Shown piece by piece: positions 9,143-18,864 of a DNA stretch of 64,000 bases. This stretch comes from Methanoculleus chikugoensis. Its GTDB lineage: Archaea; Halobacteriota; Methanomicrobia; Methanomicrobiales; Methanoculleaceae. Both the position numbers and the translations under genes were made by a program. How positions within the stretch are numbered: position 1 is the stretch's first letter; the number at the start of each line of letters is the position of its first letter. Location of the stretch: the NCBI RefSeq assembly GCF_019669965.1, contig NZ_AP019781.1, positions 2,233,092-2,297,091 of the forward strand. Reading direction: 5' to 3'. The notes beneath the pieces are model-generated. The model was not told the DNA's origin. It was given only the letters and a program-made list of their open reading frames with translations, and did no database searches.

Positions 9143-11047
9143 ATGGGGAAACCTCCTAACAGCATTCCGTTGATAACATTGTGCCTGATCGCTGCAACCC
9201 TGCTGCTGATCGGCACCGCAAGCGCCGCCGCACCGGAAGCGGCGTTCAGCGGCACTCCGACCACCGGGGCCGCACCACTCGCTGTACAGTTCACCGACCA
9301 GTCGAACAGCAGCCCGACCGGGTGGGCGTGGTTCTTCGGCGACGAAACGTATACCGGAAGCTGGACAGAGCAGAATGCGAGTTCCGGGTGGATGGGCAGA
9401 AACTGGCACAGCAGCGTTGTGCTGCCGGACGGCAGCATCCTCGTGATGGGTGGAGCAGCGGGTTTCAGTGGATACCAGAACGACACCTGGCGGTCAGAAG
9501 ATAACGGCGCAACGTGGACACCGATGAACATGAGTTCTGGATGGTCGAGAAGAGGAGACCACAGCAGCGTCGCGCTGCCGGACGGCAGCGTTCTCGTGAT
9601 GGGGGGAGCGGACCTCACCGGATGTATGAATGACACGTGGCGGTCGACCGACGGCGGAGCCACATGGACACCGATGAACATGAGTTCGGGGTGGACGGCA
9701 CGAGCCGGTTCCACGGCGGTCACGCTACCCGACGGAAGCATCATACTCATGGGCGGTTGTGATGCCGACTACACTCCTCTGGACGACACCTGGCGGTCGG
9801 ACGACAACGGCACAACCTGGACGAATATCACGCCGCCGGACGGCAACCCATGGACAGCAAGAGCCTAGCACGCCAGCGTTGCGATGCCGGACGGCAGTAT
9901 CCTCCTGATGGGCGGCGATGACGGCAGTAACAGGATGAATGATGTTTGGTGGTCGGATGATAGCGGCGGGACATGGGCGCAGTTACCCGATGCCGGGTGG
10001 GCGGGAAGAGCCTACCACACCAGTGTCGTGATGCCGGACGGCGGTATCCTCGTGATGGGCGGTACGGGTACAACTGGCTCCAGGAACGACATGTGGCGGT
10101 CGGATGATGGCGGCTGGACGTGGATACAGTTACCCGATGCCGGGTGGCTGAACCGGCAGAACCCCACGGCGGTCACGCTGCCGGACGGGAGCGCCATAGT
10201 CATGGGCGGCTGGCTCGGCAGCGTCTATTATTCAAACGACACCTGGCGGTTCCAACCCGCAGGCTCGACGGAGCAGAACCCAACACACATCTATACGACC
10301 CCGGGAACCTACACGGTAACGCTGCAGGCGTCCAACGCCGCTGGTTATGACAGCACGCGAATAACCAATTACATCACGGTCACAGCCCCGGCCAGCAGGC
10401 CATCATCCGGTGGCGGCGGCTCGACGGGCGGGCCGGACGGATATAACGTGGGCGGGGACTCCGCCGTGAGCAAGGTCACCGTCACCGGAACCGGGCTCAA
10501 GACGTTCATCGTCACCGGCTGGAAACAGTCCTCCCCGGGAACCGGGATCCCCCCGGCGCCGGGAACCCCGTACCAGTACGTCGACCTGGTGCCGGCCCGG
10601 TTCGAGACGATCACCGGCGCGAACATCACCTTCTCTGCCCCGGCCGCGTGGCTCGAGGAGCACGGGTTCACCCCCGAAGAGATCGTGATGTACCACTACA
10701 ACGGCACGGCGTGGGAGGCGCTCCCGACGACGGTCAAGGATATCACCGGGTCGACGGTCACCTTCACGGCGACGACCCCCGGGTTCTCCCTCTTCGCGAT
10801 CAGCGGGGTCGAGCGACCCGAGGAGGCCGTAACGACCCCGACAGCGACAACGCCGCCGGCGACGGCAGAGCCCACCGCGACAGAGACCACAGCCGCGCCG
10901 CCGGCCGGCGAGCCGGCGCCTGAATTTCCGCTCGGAACGGTCGCCCTTGTCGGAGGGGCGATCCTGGTGCTCGCCGCCGGAGGCTATCTGGTCCGCCGCT
11001 GGTGGATCAGGAGGCAGAACCCGGCGCTCTTCCGGGACTACGACTGA
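9143..11047 (+). pseudogene. Secreted PKD/six-blade kelch surface protein interrupted by in-frame TAG
   Basis: One frame runs from the ATG at 9143 to the stop at 11047 except for a TAG at 9866-9868, splitting it into 241 aa and at most 387 aa (from an internal ATG at 9884). It has a signal peptide (about 1-29), the first half of a PKD domain (AVQFTDQSNSS, GWAWFFGDE), six kelch-like repeats of about 50 aa (PDGSILVMGG, NDTWRSxDxGxTW), the second half of the PKD domain (TTPGTYTVTLQASNAAG), a PGF-pre-PGF-like domain, a Thr/Pro stalk, one membrane helix and a basic tail. The TAG sits between blades 3 and 4, where the blade 4/5 boundary has TAC (Tyr). It is probably a nonsense mutation, phase-variable allele or sequencing error; amber readthrough is less likely. 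Confidence 0.75.
9866..9868 (+). other. In-frame amber codon inside the kelch gene
   Basis: The codon string AGA GCC TAG CAC GCC aligns with AGA GCC TAC CAC ACC at the next blade boundary (near 10007-10021). One base change (TAC to TAG) therefore explains the break. The frame continues for another 392 codons with the same repeat pattern, so this is not a normal gene end. Confidence 0.85.
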
Positions 11048-11458
11048 CTCCGCGATCGATGAACCGGGGCAGATTGCCCCCATATTTTTGTAAGGGGATT
11101 CCCGGAAGTCCCTATCAATAGACTCTTTTAAGGGAAAAACCGGATTTGTTGAAATCCTTCCCCGGAGGACGAATCACCTCCTAACCATACATCACCCCTG
11201 CATAGTTGCCTCACGCGAAGTCGCGAAGCCGCGAACTCCGGCATCTAGTTTGTGGCGACCCTTCGCGTTCTTCGCGGCTTCGCGTGCGCCGTGGGGATAC
11301 AGCCTCACCCCGGGTGTGATGGTTTGTGAGTGCGACCGCCGTCCTGGCAGGAGCTCGAGCACTATCAGGCGCGAAGATGCCATTAGCCTTATGGGTTCCG
11401 CGCAAAGAAACGGTTCGACTGAACGGCCGGGACAAACACAACGGGTTCTAAAAAAGGG
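11048..11458. other. 411-base intergenic region with dispersed repeat, no gene
   Basis: The region lies between the convergent surface-protein gene and the DUF1894 gene. A T-rich stretch near 11083-11091 could terminate the surface-protein transcript. Bases 11144-11291 hold the dispersed GCGAAG repeat described separately. No reading frame here has family support; the short frames crossing the repeat on both strands are by-products of its repetitive composition. Confidence 0.6.
11144..11291. repeat. Dispersed GCGAAG/CTTCGC hairpin repeat, copy 1
   Basis: The element starts with TTTGTTGAA (11145-11153) and a CCTTCCCC-type block (11155-11163). About 35 bases later two inverted arms follow, made of tandem GCGAAG units (11211-11236) and CTTCGC units (11261-11287). 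The second arm, reverse complemented, is identical over 25 bases to the first arm of copy 2 at 20682. Copy 2 also shares the leading block at nearly the same distance. Confidence 0.75.
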
Positions 11459-11737
11459 TTACTTCTTCCTCGCCCGCAGCCGCGCGAGCTCCTCGCCGCC
11501 CGGGACCTTCACCACGAACGTCCCGTGACAGGGCTTGGTGTAGGGGAAGATGAGGCGATCGCCGTCGACGCCGACATACAGCGGCGGCACACCGATGATG
11601 TGGACATCGAAGATCTTGTAGCCCGGCTCGACCTCGTGGTACTCCCGGACGTTCTTCTTGATGTACTCCCGCGCCTCCCTGAACGTCGTCTGCGAGAGAA
11701 GGATCTCGGGTTTCATCGCTTCGAGACAGCCGCCCAC
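11459..11737 (-). CDS. Conserved methanogen protein, DUF1894-like
   Basis: A 92-aa protein resembling, from memory, the methanogen-restricted DUF1894 family: CLEAMKPEILL, a FREAREYIKKNV helix, GYKIFDVHIIGVPP, then FPYTKPCHGTFVV. It has no signal peptide or membrane segment, and the function is unknown. A GTG start at 11737 is preferred because GGAGGTGAT precedes it at good spacing; an ATG at 11716 overlaps the upstream stop and is the alternative. It overlaps the DUF1890-like gene by 25 bases and ends a six-gene minus-strand cluster with sulfur and Fe-S functions. Confidence 0.8.
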   Translation of the reverse strand: MGGCLEAMKPEILLSQTTFREAREYIKKNVREYHEVEPGYKIFDVHIIGVPPLYVGVDGDRLIFPYTKPCHGTFVVKVPGGEELARLRARKK

Positions 11738-12189
11738 TGCATCACCTCCTCGAGTCTCCGCTTCAGCGGCATGGGGTTATGGACGGCCTTCGCCGCCACG
11801 ATCTCGCAGGGGAACTCGATCTCCTCCGCGAGTTCTTCCGCGTGCTCCCCGAAGATGAGCGCGTAGACCCGCGCCTTCGATATGTAGGCCATCGTTCCGG
11901 CATACGCAATCCCGGAATCGTTATGGATGAAGACGAAGCAGAGGTCGAAGTCCCGCTTCTTCTCCATGATTGCGTCGATCGCGTCGTCGAGATCGGCCAT
12001 CTCGTCGAGGTAGTACCGGCCCGGATCGGCCGTCTCCATCAGTCTTCGCGCCGCCGTCGTCCCGGCGATCACCGGCCGGATGCCGTGTTCCTTCAAGCCG
12101 TATGCCAGGTAGAGCGCCATGCTCGTCTGGACCGGGACCTGCGGGCACCCGAGCAGGAGCAGTGCGGTTTTTCCGTCGTTCTCTGTCAT
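11713..12189 (-). CDS. Conserved methanogen protein, DUF1890-like
   Basis: This 158-aa cytoplasmic protein resembles the archaeal DUF1890 family. It begins with TALLLLGCPQVPVQTSMALYL, a Rossmann-like strand-turn-helix with a cysteine, and contains FDLCFVFIHNDSGIAYAGT and AGTTAARRLMETADP. The function is unknown; the fold suggests nucleotide or cofactor binding. Its ATG overlaps the fdhD stop (ATGA), so it is co-translated with fdhD. The DUF1890-DUF1894 order is, as I recall, kept in other methanogens. Confidence 0.8.
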   Translation of the reverse strand: MTENDGKTALLLLGCPQVPVQTSMALYLAYGLKEHGIRPVIAGTTAARRLMETADPGRYYLDEMADLDDAIDAIMEKKRDFDLCFVFIHNDSGIAYAGTMAYISKARVYALIFGEHAEELAEEIEFPCEIVAAKAVHNPMPLKRRLEEVMQWAAVSKR

Positions 12190-12935
12190 TTCTTGGTCTT
12201 CTCCAGTTCTTCGAGGACTTCAGGCACCCGCTCGGGGTGCGTGTAGATGGTGAACCGCTCTCCCCGCGAGAAGCCGACCAGAGTGAGCCCTGCCCGCTCC
12301 GCCGTGAGGATGCCGCGGTCGGTCGAGGCCGCGCGGGAGACGACGATCGGGATGCCCGCGTTTGCCGCCTTCGCCACCATCCCCGCCGGCTGCCGGCCCG
12401 TGCACCCGAGGACACAGGTCGACCGGTCGAGTCCACGGAGGGCTGCGTGGCCCACGACCTTGTCGACGGTGTTGTGCCTCCCGACGTCGCACGCCCGGGT
12501 GACGAGTTCCCCGTCGCAGAAGAGCACCGAACAGTGGACGCCGCCGGTTCTCCGCCAGGTATCGGACTCGATCGACGCCGTGACCGCACGGATGCCGTCC
12601 GCCGTGACGGTGATCGGCGACTCGACCGATCTCGGCTCGCCGAGCACCCGGTAGCCGCCGGACGACTCCACCTCAAGCCGGACGTCCTTTCTCACCGGGG
12701 CGGTGATGTAGACGTCCTTCTCCGAGACCTCCACCGACTCGACCGTCTCCGCCAGCCCCTCGCAGACGACGAACCCCGCCCCGAGATCGTTCAGCCGATC
12801 GGGACTCGCCACGAGCGCCGTGAGATACTCGCCGTTCAGGAAGAGCCGGATATGATCCTCGACGATGATGTCGTCGTGGACTTCGCGCGCACCGTCGCCC
12901 GTCACCTGGATGCCGGCGCGGCAGACGATCTCCAT
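12186..12935 (-). CDS. fdhD: Formate dehydrogenase accessory sulfurtransferase FdhD
   Basis: FdhD carries sulfur from a cysteine desulfurase to the molybdenum/tungsten-bispterin cofactor of formate dehydrogenase. Family signatures are the middle TGGVHCS segment, the CDVGRHNTVDKVVGHA motif, and GIPIVVSRAASTDRGI near the C-terminus. The usual SGR segment reads CTGRQPAGM here, with a cysteine just before it. At 249 aa it is full length. Its start overlaps the cutA stop (ATGA). A nifS homologue in the same cluster is a plausible sulfur source. No formate dehydrogenase genes are in the window. Confidence 0.9.
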   Translation of the reverse strand: MEIVCRAGIQVTGDGAREVHDDIIVEDHIRLFLNGEYLTALVASPDRLNDLGAGFVVCEGLAETVESVEVSEKDVYITAPVRKDVRLEVESSGGYRVLGEPRSVESPITVTADGIRAVTASIESDTWRRTGGVHCSVLFCDGELVTRACDVGRHNTVDKVVGHAALRGLDRSTCVLGCTGRQPAGMVAKAANAGIPIVVSRAASTDRGILTAERAGLTLVGFSRGERFTIYTHPERVPEVLEELEKTKK

Positions 12936-13252
12936 CAGGCCGTCTCCTCCCGCATCCAGTCGAGGTACGGGGTGTAGCCGCCGACGATGGGCATGGCGAT
13001 GATCTCGGGGGTGTCGTAACTATGGAGTTCCCTGATCCGCTCGATGAGCGGATCGAGCAGGCGGCGTTGCGTCTTCACGACAAGGAGCCGCTCGGCCTCG
13101 CTCTGGACCGCGCCCTCCCACCGGAAGCAGGACTGCACGTCGGCAACGTTCACGCATGCAGCGAGGCGTGCGTCGACAAGCGCTCGTGCGAGGTCTTCTG
13201 CCTCCCCGGCGGGGGCGGTGCAGAAGACCACGACAAATTCCGGGAGAACCAT
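12935..13252 (-). CDS. cutA: CutA1 divalent-cation tolerance protein
   Basis: A 105-aa trimeric ferredoxin-like-fold protein of the CutA1 family. Typical motifs are VVFCTAPAGEAEDLARALVDARLAACVNV, SCFRWEGAVQ, EAERLLVVKT and the C-terminal SYDTPEIIAMPIVGGYTPYLDW. CutA1 proteins bind divalent copper and are linked to metal tolerance, although the exact role is debated. It overlaps fdhD by one base and lies 24 bases downstream of nifU. Confidence 0.95.
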   Translation of the reverse strand: MVLPEFVVVFCTAPAGEAEDLARALVDARLAACVNVADVQSCFRWEGAVQSEAERLLVVKTQRRLLDPLIERIRELHSYDTPEIIAMPIVGGYTPYLDWMREETA

Positions 13253-13276
13253 GATTTACCTTCGTAGCGCCCGTAT

Positions 13277-13720
13277 TTAATCGTTCCCGGGGCAGGAACC
13301 GCAGCCGCCCACCCCGCCGCACTCACAGGACCCCCGCTCCTGCGGCTCGAGCCCCCGGCGGACGCGGTAATCGGCTATCGCGGCCCGGATGGCGTCGCGG
13401 GCGAGGAGCGAGCAGTGCACCTTCGGTTCCGGGAGGCCGCCGAGGGCGTCCACCACATCGGCGTCCGAGAGGTTCCATGCCTCGGCGAGGGTCATCCCCA
13501 GGATCATCCGGGTGGCCATCGAGCTCGAGGCGATCGCCGCTGCGCACCCGAAGGTCCGGAACCGGGCGTCGGCGATCCGGTCGCCCTCGACCTTGAGGTA
13601 GATCTTCATGGTATCCCCGCAGGTCGGGCTCCCCGCCTCGCCGACACCGTCGGCATCGGTCAGTTCACCCACGTTCTGGGGGTTCGTGAACTCTTCGATC
13701 ACTTTTTCGGTATACATCAT
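13277..13720 (-). CDS. nifU: NifU/IscU-type iron-sulfur cluster scaffold
   Basis: A scaffold on which Fe-S clusters are assembled before transfer to target proteins. The IscU-type domain has all three cluster cysteines, in SPTCGDTM, FGCAAAIASSS and KVHCSLLA. The C-terminal tail adds CECGGVGGCGSC, a cysteine-rich extension rather than a full NifU C-terminal domain. Its ATG overlaps the stop of nifS, so scaffold and desulfurase are made together. The length is 147 aa. Confidence 0.93.
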   Translation of the reverse strand: MMYTEKVIEEFTNPQNVGELTDADGVGEAGSPTCGDTMKIYLKVEGDRIADARFRTFGCAAAIASSSMATRMILGMTLAEAWNLSDADVVDALGGLPEPKVHCSLLARDAIRAAIADYRVRRGLEPQERGSCECGGVGGCGSCPGND

Positions 13721-14922
13721 TCGGCCTCCGGCACCCGGGGCGAGGGCGGCGTCAACGGCGATATCTCTCGCAGCCGCCCGATCACCTCCGGCAGCACTTC
13801 GAGGATGTAGTCGACGTCGTCTTCCGTGTTCGCATCGCCGAGAGTGAGCCGGAGCGAGCCGTGCGCCTCCTCGTGGGGGAGCCCGATCGCGAGCAGGACG
13901 TGCGAGGGTTCAAGCGACCCCGAGGAGCAGGCGCTCCCCGTGGATGCGCAGATCCCGCGGGCGTCGAGCAGCAGCAGGATCGACTCCCCCTCGACGTAGC
14001 GGAAACTGAAGTTCGCGTTGTTCGCGAGCCGCTCGACCGGGTGGCCGTTCAGCCGCGAGTCCGGGATCGCATCGAGGATGCCGCGGATAAGCCTATCCCG
14101 CATCGCGGCGATGCGGCGGTTGTGCCCCGCGATATCGGCGGTCGCGAGTTCGATCGCCCGCCCGAGCCCGACGATGCCGGGGACGTTCTCGGTCCCGGCA
14201 CGCCGTCGCCGTTCCTGCCCGCCGCCGTGGATCAGGGTCTCGACCCGGGTCCCCCGCCGGATATAGAGCGCTCCCGTCCCCTTCGGGCCGTAGAACTTGT
14301 GCCCGGAGAGGGAGAGGAGATCGATATTCATCGCATCGACGTCGATCGGCACCGCCCCGATCGCCTGGACGGCGTCGGTGTGGAAGAGAACGCCGTGGTC
14401 GTGCGCGACGCGGCCGATCTCGGCGACCGGCTGGACTGTCCCGATCTCGTTGTTCGCCATCATCACCGAGACGAGGATCGTCCGATCGGTGATCGCCGCT
14501 TCGACCGCCTCCGGGTCGACCCGCCCGAACCCGTCGACGGGGAGGTAGGTGACCGAGAACCCCTGCTTCTCCAGCCACTCGCAGGTGTGGAGGACGGCGT
14601 GGTGCTCGATCGCGGAGGTGACGATATGGTTGCCGCGCGCCCGATTCGCAAGAGCGACCCCCTTGATCGCCCAGTTGTCGGCCTCCGTGCCCCCGGCGGT
14701 GAAGAAGATCTCCTCAGGGCCCGCGCCGATCGCCGCCGCAACCTGCCCCCGCGCTGCCTCCACGCCGTTCCGGGGCTCGCCGGCAAACCGGTAGAGGGAT
14801 GAGGGGTTGCCGAAGTGCTCCGAGAAGTACGGGGCCATCGCCGCGAGGACCTCGGGCTTCATGAATGTCGTCGCCGCGTGATCCATATACACGGGACGCT
14901 CTACCTGGTCGTTCATATCCAC
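13717..14922 (-). CDS. nifS: Cysteine desulfurase, NifS type
   Basis: This PLP enzyme removes sulfur from cysteine for Fe-S assembly and probably for FdhD. It has the N-terminal VYMDHAATTFMKPEVL, the cofactor motif TAGGTEADNWAIKG, the PLP lysine in LSGHKFYGPKGTGALY, and the mobile-loop catalytic cysteine in GSACSSGSLEPSHVL. The long RAGTENVPGIVGLG segment is typical of NifS/IscS. Translation may start at 14922 or at a second Met at 14916. It is first in the nifS-nifU-cutA-fdhD-DUF1890-DUF1894 cluster and divergent from dapL. Confidence 0.95.
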   Translation of the reverse strand: MDMNDQVERPVYMDHAATTFMKPEVLAAMAPYFSEHFGNPSSLYRFAGEPRNGVEAARGQVAAAIGAGPEEIFFTAGGTEADNWAIKGVALANRARGNHIVTSAIEHHAVLHTCEWLEKQGFSVTYLPVDGFGRVDPEAVEAAITDRTILVSVMMANNEIGTVQPVAEIGRVAHDHGVLFHTDAVQAIGAVPIDVDAMNIDLLSLSGHKFYGPKGTGALYIRRGTRVETLIHGGGQERRRRAGTENVPGIVGLGRAIELATADIAGHNRRIAAMRDRLIRGILDAIPDSRLNGHPVERLANNANFSFRYVEGESILLLLDARGICASTGSACSSGSLEPSHVLLAIGLPHEEAHGSLRLTLGDANTEDDVDYILEVLPEVIGRLREISPLTPPSPRVPEAE

Positions 14923-15029
14923 TAAAGCGTTGGTTCCGGGAGCGTATCAGCGTTACCGGTCGCGGGACGGCCGGGGGGTCGGAAACGTGAGTGAGAAAAT
15001 ACATAGGCTCCCGTGCGCAATATCTGACA

Positions 15030-16178
15030 ATGTATTCGAGACGCATGGATCACCTTCCCCCTTACCTCTTTGCACGCATTGACGAGATGAAAGAGGAGAA
15101 ACGACGTCAGGGTGTCGATGTCATCGACCTCGGGGTCGGCGACCCCGACCTCCCCACCCCGCCGCACATCGTGGAGGCGCTCTGCACCGCGGCACGCGAC
15201 CCGAAGAACCACCACTACCCCTCCTACACCGGCATGCTCGCCTACCGCGAGGCGGTGGCGGAGTGGTACCGGGCCCGGTTCGGGGTCGACCTCGACGCGA
15301 AGAAGGAGACCCTCGCGCTCATCGGCTCGAAAGAGGGCATCGCGCACATCGCCGAGGCCTTCGTCAACCCGGGTGAAGTCGTCCTTGCCGCCGACCCGGG
15401 CTATCCGGTCTACAAGACCTCCACGCTCTTTGCCGAAGGGAAGGTCCACGAACTGCCCATCCGCGCCGAGAACGACTTCCTCCCGGTGCTCGAGGATATC
15501 CCCGCCGACGTCGTGAAGCAGGCGAAGTTGATATTTATCAACTACCCGAACAACCCCACCGCCGCAATCGCGCCCCTCTCGTTTTTCGAGGAGGTCGTCG
15601 AATTTGCGCGGGAGCACAACATCGTCGTCGTCCACGACAACGCCTACTCCGAGATCACCTTCGACGGCTATAAGGCGCCCTCGTTCCTCGAGGCCGACGG
15701 CGCGATGGAGGTCGGGATCGAGATGCACTCGCTCTCGAAGACCTACAACATGACCGGGTGGCGGATCGGGATGGCCTGCGGCAACCCCGATATCGTCGCA
15801 GGGCTCGGCCGGGTCAAGACCAACGTCGATTCTGGCGCGTTCGACGCCATCCAGCATGCGGCGATCGCGGCGCTGACCGGCCCGCAGGACTGTGTGGCGA
15901 AGGCCTGCTCGATCTACCAGGAGCGCCGGGACGTACTCGTGAAGGGACTCACCGAACTCGGGCTCGACGTCACGGCACCGAAGGCCACCTTCTACGTCTG
16001 GGCGCCGGTCGACGACTGCATGGCGTTCTCCGCACAGCTCCTCGACCAGGTCGGGATCGTCGCGACCCCGGGGGTCGGATTCGGGAAGAACGGCGAAGGG
16101 TTCGTCCGGTTCGCGATCACCCGGTCGATCGAGCGGATCAACGAGGCGGTCGACCGGATGCGGGGGATCGACCTGTGA
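15030..16178 (+). CDS. dapL: LL-diaminopimelate aminotransferase (DapL type)
   Basis: A class I/II PLP aminotransferase that makes LL-diaminopimelate from tetrahydrodipicolinate, a lysine route shared by methanogens and plants. It shows [44 protein letters not shown] and the PLP lysine in [17 protein letters not shown] start it at the ATG at 15030 ([13 protein letters not shown]), because AGAAAATACATA near 14995-15006 is a plausible TATA box about 25-30 bases upstream and would give a leaderless mRNA. The next gene is lysA, which supports the assignment. Confidence 0.9.
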   Translation: MYSRRMDHLPPYLFARIDEMKEEKRRQGVDVIDLGVGDPDLPTPPHIVEALCTAARDPKNHHYPSYTGMLAYREAVAEWYRARFGVDLDAKKETLALIGSKEGIAHIAEAFVNPGEVVLAADPGYPVYKTSTLFAEGKVHELPIRAENDFLPVLEDIPADVVKQAKLIFINYPNNPTAAIAPLSFFEEVVEFAREHNIVVVHDNAYSEITFDGYKAPSFLEADGAMEVGIEMHSLSKTYNMTGWRIGMACGNPDIVAGLGRVKTNVDSGAFDAIQHAAIAALTGPQDCVAKACSIYQERRDVLVKGLTELGLDVTAPKATFYVWAPVDDCMAFSAQLLDQVGIVATPGVGFGKNGEGFVRFAITRSIERINEAVDRMRGIDL

Positions 16179-17467
16179 TCCTCCCCTCGCACCTCACGGT
16201 CAGGGACGGCCGCCTCCGGATCGGCGAGCACGACACGGTCGACCTCGCTGAACGGTTCGGCACCCCGCTCTACGTCACAAGCGAGGACCGGATCCGCGAG
16301 AACTTCGGACGGCTCTCCGGCGCACTCACCGCCCATTACCCAAAAATCCGCATCCTCTACGCCGCGAAGGCGAACGGCAACCTCGCGGTCTTTAAGACCC
16401 TCGCATCCATGGGCGCCGGAGCCGACGTCTTCTCCGCGGGAGAGGTCGCGCTCGCCCTCGGTTCCGGGATGCGCCCGGCATCGCTCCTCTTCAACGGGAG
16501 CTCGAAGACCCCCGCCGACCTCGCCCTCGCGGTCGAGAAGGGGATCCGCGTCTCCGTGGACTCGCCCGACGAACTCCGGCAACTCGATGCCGTGGCCGGC
16601 GAAGCGGGAAGAACCGTCGATATCGCCTTCCGGGTCAACCCGGCGATCGAGGTCCCCACCCACCCGAAGATCGCGACGGGGCTTGCGACGAGCAAGTTCG
16701 GTATCCCGGCGGGAGCGATCCTCGACGCCTACCGGGAGGCACTCGCGCTCGAGCACGTAAACCCGGTCGGGATCCACTGCCATATCGGGTCGCAGATCCT
16801 CGCCGTGGAGCCGTTCGCCCGCGAGGTCGAGGTGCTGATCGACGTCGCCCGGGACCTGATCGATATCGGGGTCGAGCCCTCGTTCATCGACATCGGAGGC
16901 GGCCTCGGCATCCCCTACCGCCGGGAGACCGACCGGGCGCCGACGCCGGAGGAGTATGCCGGAGCGGTAATGCCGGTCTTCAAGAAGGGCATCAAGGACC
17001 TCGGGATCGAGCCCGAACTCTGGGTCGAGCCCGGCCGGTGGCTCGTCGGCGACTCGACGATCCTCTTGACACGGATCAACTCCGTCAAGACCGCTCACAA
17101 GACATTTGCGAACGTCGACGCCGGGTTCAACCTCCTCATCCGGCCGACGATGTACGACTCCTACCACGAGGTCGTCGCGGCGAACAAGGCCGACGCTCCC
17201 GCGGTGCGCGAGTACTCCGTCACGGGGCCGATCTGCGAGACCGGCGACATCCTCGCGAAAGACCGGATGCTCCCCGAACTTGCCGCCGGCGATCTCATCG
17301 CGGTGCTGGACGCCGGGGCCTACGGGTTTGCGATGTCGTCGCAGTACAACAGCCGCCCTCGGTGCGCCGAAGTGCTCCTCGCGGGCGAGAAGGCTGCCCT
17401 GATGCGCCGGGCCGAGACGATCGACGACCTGACCGCCCCCATGGTGACGGTGCCCTGGCAGGAGTAG
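16175..17467 (+). CDS. lysA: Diaminopimelate decarboxylase
   Basis: It decarboxylates meso-diaminopimelate to lysine. This PLP alanine-racemase-fold enzyme has the cofactor lysine in [10 protein letters not shown], a phosphate-binding glycine loop in [31 protein letters not shown] and the intersubunit cysteine motif [15 protein letters not shown]. The GTG at 16175 overlaps the dapL stop (GTGA); the open frame extends far upstream into dapL but without homology. The length is 430 aa. dapL and lysA form a two-gene lysine unit. Confidence 0.95.
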   Translation: MILPSHLTVRDGRLRIGEHDTVDLAERFGTPLYVTSEDRIRENFGRLSGALTAHYPKIRILYAAKANGNLAVFKTLASMGAGADVFSAGEVALALGSGMRPASLLFNGSSKTPADLALAVEKGIRVSVDSPDELRQLDAVAGEAGRTVDIAFRVNPAIEVPTHPKIATGLATSKFGIPAGAILDAYREALALEHVNPVGIHCHIGSQILAVEPFAREVEVLIDVARDLIDIGVEPSFIDIGGGLGIPYRRETDRAPTPEEYAGAVMPVFKKGIKDLGIEPELWVEPGRWLVGDSTILLTRINSVKTAHKTFANVDAGFNLLIRPTMYDSYHEVVAANKADAPAVREYSVTGPICETGDILAKDRMLPELAAGDLIAVLDAGAYGFAMSSQYNSRPRCAEVLLAGEKAALMRRAETIDDLTAPMVTVPWQE

Positions 17468-17483
17468 GACCGGAGCCGCAGCC

Positions 17484-18770
17484 GTGAAGTTCCACTACCT
17501 CCTGGTCGACGACCTCCTCGACAAAGGCGAGTTCGAGCGGCGGGTGGAGGAGAAGGTGGCGGAGTCGGGCGACCTCTTGGACGAACGGACGGCGGCGATG
17601 CTGGTCGTCAGGGATCTGGGCCGCTCGCACATCCGTATACGCGACCTCGCGGCGGCCCCGAGCCTCGCGTGCTTCTTTGCAAAGGTGCTCTCCGTCGGGG
17701 AGCCGCGGGAGTTCGAGCGGCCCGACGGCGCCCCGGGGATCGTCGCGAACGTGACGGTGGGCGACGAGACCGGCAGGGCCAGGCTGACCCTCTGGGACGA
17801 GAAGGCCGCCGCGGTCGCGGAGATCGAGGAGGGCGACGTCCTCGAGATCCTTGGGCGGCCGAAAGGCGGCGGGAAGATCCCCGACGTCACCGCCGTCGCC
17901 GTCCAGGAGGCGGCGTGCGAGATCACCTGCGAGGAGGCCGTGACCTCCGGGGGGCCCGGACCTGTGGGGGACCTCGAGGTCCGGATGATCGCGGTCGAGA
18001 GCCCGCGGACGTTCACCCGGCGCGACGGAACACCCGGCGAGATGGTCGAAGCGGTGATCGGAAACGAGGACGGCGTCTTCCGGCTCGTCGCCTGGGCGCC
18101 GGACGTCCTCCTCGGGGTGGAGTCGGGAGAGAACGTCGTCATCCGGGGGGCGGTCGCCCGCGAAAGCGACCGGGGGATAGAGTACAGCCTCAGCGAGTCC
18201 GCGTCCGTCACGCCCTCCGACCGGGAGATCGATCTCCCCATGAACAGCATCGCCGACATCGAGGAAGGCGGGACCTACTCGCTTGCCGGGACGGTGGTGT
18301 CCGTCCAGCCCCCTCACTCGTTCGTCACGCGGAACGGGCGGCAGTCCTCGGTCAGGAACCTGGTCATCGTCGACCCGACCGGCGAGATCCTGGTCGTCGT
18401 CTGGGGCGAGAAGGCGGACGAGCACCTGATGCCCGGCGACCGGCTCTTAGTCTACAACGCAACCGCACGGCGGGGGCGGTACGGGGATCTCGAGGTGCAC
18501 CTCTCGTGGGGGAGCGCGCTCGTCGTCCTCGGTGAGGAGGAGGAGATCGAGGTGACGGGAACGGTCATCGCCACCCGGCAGGGAATCGCTCTCGACGCCG
18601 GCGACGCCTGCTACCTCCTCCGTGAACCGCTTCCCGTCGGATACACCGTCCGCGCGAGAGGCACGGTGCACAGGGGCGTGATCAGCCCGAGCAGTCTCGA
18701 GGCCGTACAGCCCGATCCCGAAGACCTGCAACGCCGCCTGGATCGGATCTCGGGGCAACCCCGATCCTGA
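17484..18770 (+). CDS. Replication protein A-like, multiple OB folds
   Basis: A 428-aa single-stranded DNA-binding protein of the archaeal RPA type. After an N-terminal helical segment, three OB-fold modules repeat the pattern of a KV or VV strand, a DGTPG-type turn and a strand ending LTLWDEKA (about 120), RLVAWAPD (about 205) or [10 protein letters not shown] (about 310). A weaker fourth module follows. No zinc finger is seen. A GTG start lies 17 bases after lysA. Position immediately before radA fits a role in replication and recombinational repair. Confidence 0.85.
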   Translation: MKFHYLLVDDLLDKGEFERRVEEKVAESGDLLDERTAAMLVVRDLGRSHIRIRDLAAAPSLACFFAKVLSVGEPREFERPDGAPGIVANVTVGDETGRARLTLWDEKAAAVAEIEEGDVLEILGRPKGGGKIPDVTAVAVQEAACEITCEEAVTSGGPGPVGDLEVRMIAVESPRTFTRRDGTPGEMVEAVIGNEDGVFRLVAWAPDVLLGVESGENVVIRGAVARESDRGIEYSLSESASVTPSDREIDLPMNSIADIEEGGTYSLAGTVVSVQPPHSFVTRNGRQSSVRNLVIVDPTGEILVVVWGEKADEHLMPGDRLLVYNATARRGRYGDLEVHLSWGSALVVLGEEEEIEVTGTVIATRQGIALDAGDACYLLREPLPVGYTVRARGTVHRGVISPSSLEAVQPDPEDLQRRLDRISGQPRS

Positions 18771-18864
18771 TCTTCACTTTCACCCCGCACGGCAAGCGAC
18801 CTTTATGTCTCCGGCTAGAGATTCTAGTGTAGCAAACAGACCTAGAGATCAAGTGAGGAATGAG

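Noticed and set aside
9081-9176. 31-codon frame just before the kelch gene
   Set aside because: The AAGGAG sequence is only one or two bases from the ATG, too close for initiation, and the frame overlaps the kelch start.
9866-9868. Pyrrolysine readthrough of the amber codon
   Set aside because: No pylT, pylS, pylBCD or methylamine methyltransferase gene is seen, and a kelch blade boundary is not a place where pyrrolysine is known to act. A point mutation explains it more simply.
11144-11291. CRISPR array
   Set aside because: The short GCGAAG units are tandem and inverted without unique spacers of regular length, and no cas gene is in the window.
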